This document shows positions 28,025 to 35,352 of a stretch of 64,000 nt of DNA, piece after piece (position 1 is the stretch's first letter; each line of letters starts with the position of its first letter). The notes below the pieces were generated by a model, which saw only the letters and a program-made list of their open reading frames with translations, was not told the origin of the DNA and did not search any database. Made by a program: the position numbers and the translations under genes. This DNA comes from Kuenenia sp039794105 (GTDB taxonomy: Bacteria; Planctomycetota; Brocadiia; Brocadiales; Brocadiaceae). Location of the stretch: positions 18,229 to 82,228 of the forward strand of contig NZ_JBDIWA010000013.1 in NCBI RefSeq assembly GCF_039794105.1, in the 5' to 3' direction.

Positions 28025-28975
28025 ATGCAATTGTTGAAAGAAGAAGAAGAAGAATTAGTCACTCGCATATCAAGACTGCTTGAAATGCCACGGACAACCA
28101 AATCTCTTTATCCGGATGAGGTTTCTCTCAATGATGTGCAACGGTTGCTGGCAAGTTCTACTCCCGATTTAGCGATGCTTGGATTGTACGTGTTATCGTT
28201 ACTCCCCGATGACTTAGATTTGACGATACTGAAAGAAAACGAGGCAAGCGCCAGGAATTATGCGCGTTTCCTTATTGCAGAAAAGCCTGTTAACCTTGCG
28301 TGGAATATAGCTACCGATGAGTCAGTCAAACATCCATCACTCCTTCGTAATTTTGAAGAGCTGAGTGCAAGGCTGATTCAGCCAGCTCAAAAAGTGATGA
28401 AAGCTGTACAACGACAGGACATGACAATTATCATTCACGGCACCTGGGCTGCCACGAGCACATGGTGGCAACGCGGCGGTAATTTCTGGAATTACGTTAA
28501 TGGAATAACGGGTAACGTATATGGTGGAAAGGATTCATTTTCCTGGTCCGGGGCAAACGACCATAAAGAGAGAGTCAAGGCCGCCAGCGATCTTGTTGCC
28601 TGGGTTGGGTCTCATCCATGTACGAACCTCGACATCATTGCGCACAGTCACGGCGGCAATGTCGGCTTTCTTGCTACCAGACTTGGTTTGAAAATGAGAA
28701 AGTTAATTACCCTTGGCACACCCGTTCGTTTAGAGTATCTACCTGATCTCCGTAATATCGGAATGTTTTATAACGTTTTCTCTACCATCGACCTTGTTCA
28801 AACTCCAGCAGGTACTTTTCCAAACCGGCGAGGTGAGGGCAGAACGCTCAGTGATGGTATGACGATGATTAATCAAATAGCTACTGACGATGGACATGGA
28901 GGACGGCCTGGCCATTCTGAGCTACACGAGCCAGATACATGGAAAGCCAATTATTTAGAAGATCTCCTAAAATGA
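28025..28975 (+). CDS. alpha/beta hydrolase (lipase-like) inside the CRISPR island
   Basis: The 316-residue protein has an N-terminal region of about 130 residues with no recognised domain, then an alpha/beta hydrolase fold. The strand-turn IIIHGTWAATSTWW supplies an oxyanion-hole region. The nucleophile elbow IIAHSHGGNVGF has serine in HSHGG. A later FSTIDLVQTP provides a candidate acid and GHSELHEP a candidate histidine. The start has a good AGGAGG site. It lies between the two CRISPR arrays and could be a cargo gene or an abortive-infection esterase/lipase; nothing in the sequence decides this. No signal peptide is present, so it should be cytoplasmic. Confidence 0.75.
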   Translation: MQLLKEEEEELVTRISRLLEMPRTTKSLYPDEVSLNDVQRLLASSTPDLAMLGLYVLSLLPDDLDLTILKENEASARNYARFLIAEKPVNLAWNIATDESVKHPSLLRNFEELSARLIQPAQKVMKAVQRQDMTIIIHGTWAATSTWWQRGGNFWNYVNGITGNVYGGKDSFSWSGANDHKERVKAASDLVAWVGSHPCTNLDIIAHSHGGNVGFLATRLGLKMRKLITLGTPVRLEYLPDLRNIGMFYNVFSTIDLVQTPAGTFPNRRGEGRTLSDGMTMINQIATDDGHGGRPGHSELHEPDTWKANYLEDLLK

Positions 28976-29054
28976 TGAGAGCCTCACGGTAGTTTTTAGT
29001 TCTCTTTTAAATAAGCTCTTTTGGAGATTTGAACCTTATATTTTTACAGTAAAG

Positions 29055-29186
29055 GCATTTAACGAAACTCGAAAACTTTGCAAAAAAGGAGGTGGTTACA
29101 GGAAATGGTCTTGCAAGTGTTTGTATTCATTGTGGTTAAAAGGGGTACGGTCGGAATCATTGACCTGATGTAGAAGGGACAGAAAT
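29055..29186 (+). CRISPR. orphan leader with a single degenerate repeat
   Basis: The segment repeats the leader in diverged form (GGCATTTAACG, then GGAGGTGGTTACAGGAAATG, then CTTGCAAGT) and ends in one repeat at 29150-29186 that keeps GAATCATTGACCTGATG and TAGAAGGGA but has lost both ends. There is no spacer. It is a relic of a third leader-array copy. Confidence 0.75.
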
Positions 29187-29214
29187 TAATGAACAATGAT
29201 GAATTGAGAAAGGT

Positions 29215-29620
29215 ATGGTTTTGAGGTTCCATGAATATATAGAAAAAGAATTAAAACCCCTGAAAGAAGTTCTCTGTGAACTCAGAAAAGAAGACAAAAT
29301 CTCTGTTGCACTTCTCTACGGTTCATATGCAAAGAGGGACGCCACACAAACGATCGGATATTGACCTGGCGGTATTCATAAGGGCAAGGGATGAGAAAGA
29401 GGAGATAGAGATAATAGACAAAATTCTTATGTCCACCGAAAGACAGATTTCCATCTTGAGACTTGACAATGAAGATGAATCGCCCTTTGTCGTTCAGGAA
29501 TCGTTGAAAGGAATCCATCTGGTAGAGACTGATAATGAAGCACTCTGTAAAGTTGCACACAGAGTGCTTCGTGAAAAGGATGAGATACGATTCAGGAGGT
29601 CACTGCGTAACCAGAGATAA
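29215..29620 (+). pseudogene. frameshifted MNT-type nucleotidyltransferase
   Basis: The first frame runs from ATG 29215 through LLYGSYAKRDATQ, and the second frame continues RSDIDLAVFIRARDEKEEIE to a stop at 29620. Together they form the nucleotidyltransferase motif GSY-x9-SDIDL of minimal (MNT) enzymes. Removing one A in the CAAACG run near 29350 restores the exact family spacing, so this is a one-base frameshift. Intact relatives are antitoxins that AMPylate or block HEPN toxins. Unless sequencing error or programmed frameshifting is involved, the gene is dead. Confidence 0.8.
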
Positions 29621-29697
29621 ACAATTAATACTTCGCCTATGTTAATAAAAACCCTTTTAACTCAAACATAACAAGTAAAGAGGAATTACTTAAACAC

Positions 29698-30090
29698 ATG
29701 GACATTAAGGAACATGTTGATTATTGGCTTAAGACCGCTGCCCATGACATGGAAGCCGCTGAAACACTTTTCCAAAATCGCAAGTACGACTGGTGTTTAT
29801 TTATCGGTCATCTGGTTATTGAAAAAGTCCTCAAGTCCTTTTATGTGCAAAGCAAAAAAGAAATCCCACCAAAGATTCACAATTTAGTGAGACTCGCGGA
29901 GAACACGGGAATCTCTTTTACAAAGGAGCAACTAACACTTTTTGCGGATATCAACGATTTCAATATAGAAACCCGATATCCGGATTTGAAATTTAAATTT
30001 TATCAAATGTGCACCATGGAATTTACAGAAGAACAATTTTTAAAAATAAAGGAGTTGTATCATTGGTTGTTGTCTCAGATGAAATATTAG
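29698..30090 (+). CDS. HEPN-domain protein, putative toxin of a HEPN-MNT pair
   Basis: The 130-residue all-helical protein has the HEPN pattern of small toxins: KTAAHDMEAAETLFQNRKYDWCLFIGHLVIEKVLKSFYV, then a central PPKIHNLVRLAE and a C-terminal helix. It overlaps the following nucleotidyltransferase gene, the standard arrangement of HEPN-MNT toxin-antitoxin systems in which the HEPN member is an RNase. The RNase signature Rx4-6H is not obvious, so catalysis is uncertain. AAGAGG precedes its ATG. Confidence 0.8.
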   Translation: MDIKEHVDYWLKTAAHDMEAAETLFQNRKYDWCLFIGHLVIEKVLKSFYVQSKKEIPPKIHNLVRLAENTGISFTKEQLTLFADINDFNIETRYPDLKFKFYQMCTMEFTEEQFLKIKELYHWLLSQMKY

Positions 30091-30404
30091 AAAAGCTTAA
30101 AAGATTCCTAAGCATGGTCTCCGCCAGTGGATTGCACATAGAGAGGGCAATACTCTTTGGCTCTTATGCAAAGGGAAACGCAAACAAATGGAGCGATATT
30201 GATATTGCATTAATTTCAACGGACTTTACCGGGATTGGATTTTATGACAGGAAAAAGGTCAATCCATATATGATAAAAATAGATTCCCGTATTGAACCGC
30301 ATCCATTTAGGCCGGAAGATTTTACTGAAGATAATCCATTCGTGAACGAAATCTTAAAAGATGCTATAGAAATTCCGTTGAATAGCGAATCGAATAAATC
30401 ATGA
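30063..30404 (+). CDS. MNT-type nucleotidyltransferase, putative antitoxin
   Basis: This minimal nucleotidyltransferase of 113 residues has FGSYAKGNANKWSDIDIALI, the complete GS-x9-SDID catalytic motif. I start at TTG 30063, eight bases after AAAGGAG and overlapping the HEPN gene by 28 bases; this coupling is typical of the pair. Its stop codon overlaps the first bases of the duplicated cas1 fragment, showing that the CRISPR duplication junction lies exactly at its 3' end, so the last residues may have been altered. Confidence 0.8.
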   Translation: MVVVSDEILEKLKRFLSMVSASGLHIERAILFGSYAKGNANKWSDIDIALISTDFTGIGFYDRKKVNPYMIKIDSRIEPHPFRPEDFTEDNPFVNEILKDAIEIPLNSESNKS

Positions 30405-30697
30405 TGGAAGAGTTTCGCGCTCCCGTTGCAGATCGTTTTATCCTTACTCTTATCAATAACCGGATATTTGGGCAGGAAGATTTCTATGCAAACCCAAAGA
30501 CGGAAGGCGTGTATCTGAAACGCGAGTCATTAAAACGGTATTTTGTTGAATATGAAACAATGTTAAACAGGGAATTTCTTCATCCACAGCAGAAAGAAAA
30601 TACCACCCTCAGAAAATGTTTTCGCATACAAGCGGAACATTTGGCATCCCATCTACAAAACGATATTCCTTATACCTCATTTTTGTTGGAGATATGA
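30402..30697 (+). pseudogene. 3' fragment of cas1 (duplicated)
   Basis: This segment repeats the last 97 codons of cas1 (from 26904). The encoded peptide begins at MEEFRAPVAD and lacks Glu158, His223 and Asp235, so it cannot act as an integrase. It differs from the parent mainly near the end (EHLASHLQNDIP versus ENLTSHIQNNIP). A reading frame from 30401 remains open but is a duplication remnant. Confidence 0.92.
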
Positions 30698-30700
30698 TTG

Positions 30701-30976
30701 ATGTTTTATCTGGTTTCCTATGATATACCAGAGACGAAAAGAAGGACAAAGCTCGCAAAAATTCTTGAAGACTTTGGCGACCGTGTCCAGTATAGTGTGT
30801 TTGAATGTATTTTAGATGACAAACTTTTAGACAAGATGATAAAAAGGATACAGAAGATAATCACTGAAAAAGACGACAGCATTCGTATCTATTCTGTTTG
30901 CGCCGGATGCGAAAAGGAGATAAAGGTAATGGGGAAGGGAAAAGTCTCGAAAATTGAAAATATATACGTAATTTAA
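30701..30976 (+). CDS. cas2: Cas2, second copy
   Basis: A complete 91-residue Cas2, identical to copy 1 at both ends but different over about residues 46-64 (DDKLLDKMIKRIQKIITEKD versus IKLLNKLVKRIQKIINEE). The patchy difference within otherwise identical DNA suggests gene conversion from a diverged third copy. It starts with ATG at 30701, ends before the leader of array 2 and could be functional with the single intact Cas1. Confidence 0.92.
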   Translation: MFYLVSYDIPETKRRTKLAKILEDFGDRVQYSVFECILDDKLLDKMIKRIQKIITEKDDSIRIYSVCAGCEKEIKVMGKGKVSKIENIYVI

Positions 30977-31182
30977 AACGTAATAAGCATTTAACGGATT
31001 TTGAAAACATGGTTTAAAAAGGGGGTGGTTACAGGAAAATCATAATCAATTGTATTCTAATACTTTAGGACAATTTTTTGTAAAAAAGTAGGAAAATTTC
31101 GATGTGTAATGATTACAGATCAAGGAGGTTACAGGAAATGGACTTGCAAGTATTTATTTCTAATAGGCTTACATATGCCGCT
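30977..31182 (+). promoter_or_regulatory. leader of CRISPR array 2 with a 100-base insertion
   Basis: It is like the leader of array 1, but 100 extra bases (31039-31138) are present. The 12-base sequence GGTTACAGGAAA occurs at both edges (31027-31038 and 31127-31138). The 45 bases next to the first repeat are unchanged, so integration signals near the repeat should be intact. Confidence 0.8.
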
Positions 31183-31369
31183 GTGGAAATCATTGACCTG
31201 ATGTAGAAGGGATTGCGACGTATGACAATAAACCAATAAACCAAAAGTATTTTATTCACGTGGAAATCATTGACCTGATGTAGAAGGGATTGCGACCGTG
31301 TTATTAGATTCCATCCTAGTTTCAATGATGTTGTGGAAATCATTGACCTGATGTAGAAGGGATTGCGAC
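31183..31369 (+). CRISPR. CRISPR array 2: three repeats, two spacers
   Basis: Three perfect copies of the same 37-base repeat start at 31183, 31260 and 31333. Spacers of 40 and 36 bases differ from those of array 1. No degenerate terminal repeat is seen, so the array is either very young or deleted at its distal end. Confidence 0.97.
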
Positions 31370-31428
31370 TGCCCGCTTAAGGCGGAGTAAAAGGGAAAAT
31401 ATTTAGAATTATGAAAGGAGGCGCATAA

Positions 31429-31569
31429 ATGAGGGATTTCAGAGATTTGATTGTGTGGCAAAAAGCAATGGGTTTATTTGAGGGTGTGGTTAAAGATGTC
31501 GAAAAGTTTTCCGAAAAGCAGAGGGCGCGGAGAACGCGGAGAAAACAAATAAAATGGGCACCTGCATAA
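31429..31569 (+). pseudogene. truncated four-helix-bundle (S23/IVS-type) protein
   Basis: AGGAGG precedes an ATG encoding MRDFRDLIVWQKAMGLFEGV, the start of the four-helix-bundle family often encoded by rRNA intervening sequences. After about 30 residues the family similarity stops and the frame ends in a basic tail (RARRTRRKQ) at 46 residues; full proteins have about 115-125. It is a 5' remnant. Confidence 0.7.
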
Positions 31570-31743
31570 TTTTCTGTTTTTATCCCCTAAAAACCTCTGC
31601 GGTCGTTCGACTGAGATCACGACAAAGTCTCAGCGTTCTATGCGGTAAGCGAAACTGTTACCCAATTTTCTTTATTTCGAAAGGAGGCGTTGCTGTATTA
31701 TTTTAAGTTATAAATCAAGTGTATTTTTTTAGGAGATTTATTT

Positions 31744-32049
31744 ATGAAAAAATATTTTTGTACAAACAGGGCAACCATCTTTTTTATTACTTGCATTAGC
31801 ATCTTTTGCATAAGCGCTGCTTCATGGGCAAGCTGTGGAGGATGCGGCAGTAATGTCAGCCACAAGCCGAGTCCGCCACATAAGCACGAAACAAAAAAAG
31901 AGGGGCAGGAAGGTATTGCAAAAGATCCCATTTGCGGAATGGAAGTTAAGGATTTGAAAAATTCCCCTTCATCAGAATTCAAAGGGGAGGTATATTACTT
32001 CTGTTCAGAACAGTGTAAGAAAGTTTTTAACGAGAGAACCGGACAGTAA
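31744..32049 (+). CDS. secreted YHS-domain protein
   Basis: The 101-residue precursor has a signal peptide (about residues 1-29, ending SAASWAS), then a cysteine/glycine patch CGGCGS and a His-rich stretch (HKPSPPHKHE). The C-terminal YHS domain reads DPICGMEV and YYFCSEQCKKVF. YHS domains bind metal, often copper, in transport or sensing proteins. Export suggests a periplasmic metal-handling role; this is inferred from the domain. AGGAG precedes the start and a strong terminator follows at 32107. Confidence 0.85.
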   Translation: MKKYFCTNRATIFFITCISIFCISAASWASCGGCGSNVSHKPSPPHKHETKKEGQEGIAKDPICGMEVKDLKNSPSSEFKGEVYYFCSEQCKKVFNERTGQ

Positions 32050-32106
32050 TACATTCTTTCGTTTTTACCCTATCTGAATCAGCCACTCATTGATTCATCG
32101 TCGTAT

Positions 32107-32159
32107 ATGACCAATAAAAACAGGCTGGATATAATATCCAGCCTGTTTTTATTGGTCAT
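32107..32159. terminator. perfect 53-base palindrome, probable bidirectional terminator
   Basis: The arms (ATGACCAATAAAAACAGG onward) are perfectly complementary over 26 bases around a single central A. The core AAAAACAGGCTGG pairs with CCAGCCTGTTTTT, giving a GC-rich stem flanked by A and T runs on both strands. It lies just after the YHS gene. Confidence 0.85.
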
Positions 32160-32591
32160 TGGTCAACCGCCGACTGCTGACTGTAGAAGGAACAATTAAA
32201 TATTTTGCCCAAAAAATGCAAAGAAATAAATTTGGCTCAATCCCCTCCCAAGAGGTACGATACCTTTTTCAAAAACTAAATAATAAAAGGAAGTGTGGCA
32301 GCGCGGGTGGTTTATCCCCCGCATAATGCCGATCACAAGGGCGATGCGCTCCCTTTTACAAAGAGCTAAATTGTTACGCTCATTTACTTTTAACGTTGCA
32401 TTTTCTCAATAGGGTATTTATAATGTTCACTCATATCAATAAACATATCTATCGGAATAGCGTGTTTTTTTCTTTCTTTGTCACACATCAAATAACCCAT
32501 AAATATTATCCCGCTCTTACATTAAAAAACTGGAAATTTACTTTATTCTCTACCGCAAAACATTTTGAAAAGAAGATTAGGAGAAAGGCGC

Positions 32592-34148
32592 ATGAACGGA
32601 ATTACGTGCAGAAATATTTTTTTGTATAGTATTGTTTTCATTTGTGTTTCATTTATTTCGGCTATTATCCCAACAAACAGTACAATCGCCTCTGATTGTA
32701 AGCCAAAGTCTATGCAAACTAGCCCGGAAAAGACACTTACCATCAAAAAAGGCAAGAGCGCCAATGTCATTCTAAGGTTAAAATGCAAGGACGACAGCCC
32801 GGCTTCCGGTGTTGCCATAGAGACTAATGTATTAAAAGGCAACAAAAACATATCCCTTTCTCCAAAAAGTGCGGTAACAGACGAAAATGGCAAGGCCGTA
32901 TTTACTATCACGGGAGATAAGAAGACAGAAACGGAAAATGCTGAAATCAAATTCAAGGCAGACAAACTTAGCACTACGCTAGAGGTAAAGGTTCAGGCTG
33001 AAGAATGCAAGTTGGATACTATAAAGACAAATCCTGAGAACAAGGTAACACTTTTAGTAGGGCAAAGCAGCGATATAACCGTAAGGTTAAAATGCAACAA
33101 TGGAAGCCCCGCGGCTGATGTTAAGGTGGATGCTATCATACAGAAGGGCAGTGATAGCATAAAACTTTCCTCTTCCAGCGCATTAACCGATGAAAGCGGC
33201 AAAGCCGTCTTTACCGTTTCCGGTATCAGTAAAACAAAGAAAGATGCACCTACCATCAAATTTTCCGCAGATGATATTAAAACAATTCTCGAGGTAAAGG
33301 TTAAAACAGAAGCAGAAGCAGAAGCAGACACAGAAGCCGGTTCTGAAGAAGAAACCGTGGACGCTTCCCTGGTGGAAGAAGAACGTGAGAAGTCATCTAC
33401 CGAAGAAATAGTTGATGAATCCCTATCCACCGATGAAGATGAAGTAGAAGATACTTCTTTAACGGAAGAGGAAACCTCCGCAGACACCGCTAAAACAACA
33501 TCTACAAAGGAAACTACTGAAATAACAACTCCTTGCAAACCAAAAACAGTAATAACGCTTCCAGATAAAAAATTAACCCTTGAAAAAGGCAAAAATGCCC
33601 GCATTACCGTTAAAGTAAAGTGCAAGGACGATAGTCCGGCAGAGGGAGTTAAACTGGAAGCCGAGGTAATAAAAGGCAAGAAATATATAACGCTTACTCC
33701 CAAAAGCGCTGAAACAGACAAAAATGGAAAGGCAGTTTTTACTGTGTCCGGTGATATGAAAACCGATACAGAGCCGGCAGAAATTAAATTTAAGGCTGAA
33801 AAACTCAGCGCTAAACTAGAGGTAAAGGTTCAGGCAGAAGCATGCAGTCTTGGCAGTTTAACAACAAATCCTGATAAAAAGCTTAAACTCAAAGAAGGAG
33901 AAAGCAGCGAAGTAACAGTCAAGGCAAAATGTAAAAACGGAAGCCCCGCAGTAGATGCCAAGATTGACGCAATTGTCCAAAAGGATGGCAGCAAGGTAAA
34001 GATTTCATCCACCGCAATATTGACAGACGAAGCAGGTAAGGCAGTATTTACGGTGACAGGCGCCAGGAAAACATCAAAAAAGGACAATATTAGCATAAAG
34101 TTTTCCTCTGGCGATTTACAATCAATACTTGACGTTAATGTAGACTAA
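32592..34148 (+). CDS. secreted protein with four bacterial Ig-like repeats
   Basis: The 518-residue protein has a signal peptide (residues 1-34, hydrophobic SIVFICVSFISAIIP). Four related domains of about 90 residues follow, each with KPK or KLD near the start, GKSANV-like turns, LKCKDDSPA or LKCNNGSPA, and a TDENGKAVFT strand, as in invasin-type Ig-like (Big_1) modules. Domains 1-2 and 3-4 form two tandem pairs joined by an acidic linker rich in Glu/Asp/Ser/Thr (about residues 240-310). This suggests a duplication of a two-domain unit. A surface or periplasmic structural role is likely. AGGAG precedes ATG 32592. Confidence 0.8.
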   Translation: MNGITCRNIFLYSIVFICVSFISAIIPTNSTIASDCKPKSMQTSPEKTLTIKKGKSANVILRLKCKDDSPASGVAIETNVLKGNKNISLSPKSAVTDENGKAVFTITGDKKTETENAEIKFKADKLSTTLEVKVQAEECKLDTIKTNPENKVTLLVGQSSDITVRLKCNNGSPAADVKVDAIIQKGSDSIKLSSSSALTDESGKAVFTVSGISKTKKDAPTIKFSADDIKTILEVKVKTEAEAEADTEAGSEEETVDASLVEEEREKSSTEEIVDESLSTDEDEVEDTSLTEEETSADTAKTTSTKETTEITTPCKPKTVITLPDKKLTLEKGKNARITVKVKCKDDSPAEGVKLEAEVIKGKKYITLTPKSAETDKNGKAVFTVSGDMKTDTEPAEIKFKAEKLSAKLEVKVQAEACSLGSLTTNPDKKLKLKEGESSEVTVKAKCKNGSPAVDAKIDAIVQKDGSKVKISSTAILTDEAGKAVFTVTGARKTSKKDNISIKFSSGDLQSILDVNVD

Positions 34149-34211
34149 AAAGAAACTTACCAGACAGTTGCGGGTTGGTAAGCAACATTCGTTAGACAAT
34201 TATTTTTACAC

Positions 34212-34251
34212 AAAAAAAGCATGGACAATTCAATACTGTCCATGCTTTTTT
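34212..34251 (+). terminator. rho-independent terminator of the Ig-like gene
   Basis: The stem AGCATGGACA pairs with TGTCCATGCT around a ten-base loop and is followed by TTTTTT. It lies 60 bases after the stop codon of the Ig-like protein; the A run on the other side could also allow use on the minus strand. Confidence 0.85.
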
Positions 34252-34375
34252 CTTTGATTATAGTCTGATATTCTAAATCTTTTCCCATGAGGTGATTTTT
34301 GTATTTCCCATGCTTGAGAGGCTGGGTGTTCTTTCTCTTACCTGGGATAGTTAAAAAATGGGGCAGAACTATTAA

Positions 34376-34519
34376 AATGTAACACTTTAGTTTTTTGAAA
34401 AAGTAGGGACGAAGCATTTGCCAGCTTGGGTATGAACGCATTTATGACAATTTAGAGCAAATGCTTCGTCCCTACACTGCAATTGTTGGAAAATTTTCAA
34501 AAAACTAAAGTGTTACATT
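34376..34519. repeat. palindromic MITE-like element, family A copy 1
   Basis: The 144-base element begins AATGTAACACTTTAG and ends CTAAAGTGTTACATT. Inside, GTAGGGACGAAGCATTTGC pairs with GCAAATGCTTCGTCCCTAC. It has no coding capacity. Related copies lie at 35194, 48427 and 58898. Confidence 0.88.
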
Positions 34520-34549
34520 AATAAAGAATTTTTTACAGGATAATACTAT

Positions 34550-35182
34550 ATGGAACATTGGACGGAATACACGCGATTTTTAACAGCCCTCATGGTAATA
34601 CTGGACCCTTTTGCAGCTATCCCCCTATTTTTAAGCCTTACACAGGGATACAGCCAACCACAAAAAGCACGGGTCGTGCTTGTTACCATAATAACGGTAG
34701 CCCTTGTCCTCATTTCCTCTGCCATTAGCGGTGAATCATTATTAAAGACCTTTGGCACAAGCCTTGCTTCTTTTAGAGTCGGTGGCGGCATTGTATTGTT
34801 TATAATGGCATTGGCAATGCTAAGAGCACAGACCGATAAAGTAAAAACAAGCCCCACAGAAGAGGCAGCGGCAGAGAACAAGGCGGCAATTGCCGTCGTT
34901 CCCCTTGCCATTCCACTGCTAGCAGGTCCCGGCTCAATAAGCACTGTTATAATAGAAATGCACCGTTCTTCCTCCGCTTATCACTGGGCGGCGGTAATAC
35001 TATGTATTATTATCACCTGCATACTGCTCTGGATAGTGCTTCGCCTTGCAAGCCCTATAGGCAGGACATTAGGCCCGATAGGGCTCAATGTCCTTAATCG
35101 TTTATTTGGTTTGATTCTGACCGCAATCGCAATAGAAATTATAGCAAACGGCCTGCGTGAATTATTCCCTTCGCTCGCATAA
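34550..35182 (+). CDS. MarC family integral membrane protein
   Basis: The 210-residue protein has about six transmembrane helices and the MarC/UPF0056 signatures: MVILDPFAAIPLFLSLT at the N-terminus, RVGGGIVLFIMALAML in the middle, AVVPLAIPLLAGPGSIST, and RLFGLILTAIAIEIIANGL near the end. The function of the family is not well established; an antibiotic-resistance role originally proposed for MarC was not supported, and some relatives were suggested to export amino acids. It stands alone between two family A repeats. Confidence 0.9.
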   Translation: MEHWTEYTRFLTALMVILDPFAAIPLFLSLTQGYSQPQKARVVLVTIITVALVLISSAISGESLLKTFGTSLASFRVGGGIVLFIMALAMLRAQTDKVKTSPTEEAAAENKAAIAVVPLAIPLLAGPGSISTVIIEMHRSSSAYHWAAVILCIIITCILLWIVLRLASPIGRTLGPIGLNVLNRLFGLILTAIAIEIIANGLRELFPSLA

Positions 35183-35193
35183 TTTCAATTTTA

Positions 35194-35274
35194 CAGAGTA
35201 GGGGCGAAGCATTTGCCAGTTTGGGTATGCACTTATTTATGACAATTTATAGCAAATGCTTCGCCCCTACTCTG
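35194..35274. repeat. palindromic MITE-like element, family A copy 2
   Basis: CAGAGTAGGGGCGAAGCATT at the left pairs with AATGCTTCGCCCCTACTCTG at the right. The outer arms have decayed; traces of TTTTTCAAAAAAATAAATTG remain up to 35314. It lies between marC and the barrel protein gene. Confidence 0.85.
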
Positions 35275-35352
35275 TGCCAAACATCGCTATTATTGGAATT
35301 TTTCAAAAAAATAAATTGTTACTTTTTATCAATTCTGCAAATGCAATCAACA

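Noticed and set aside
28979..29054. Possible terminator after the alpha/beta hydrolase
   Set aside because: No convincing inverted repeat followed by T residues.
33000..34100. Long minus-strand frames over the Ig-like gene (Ser/Val-rich)
   Set aside because: Codon-bias shadows of the repetitive plus-strand gene, with no signal peptide or start site.
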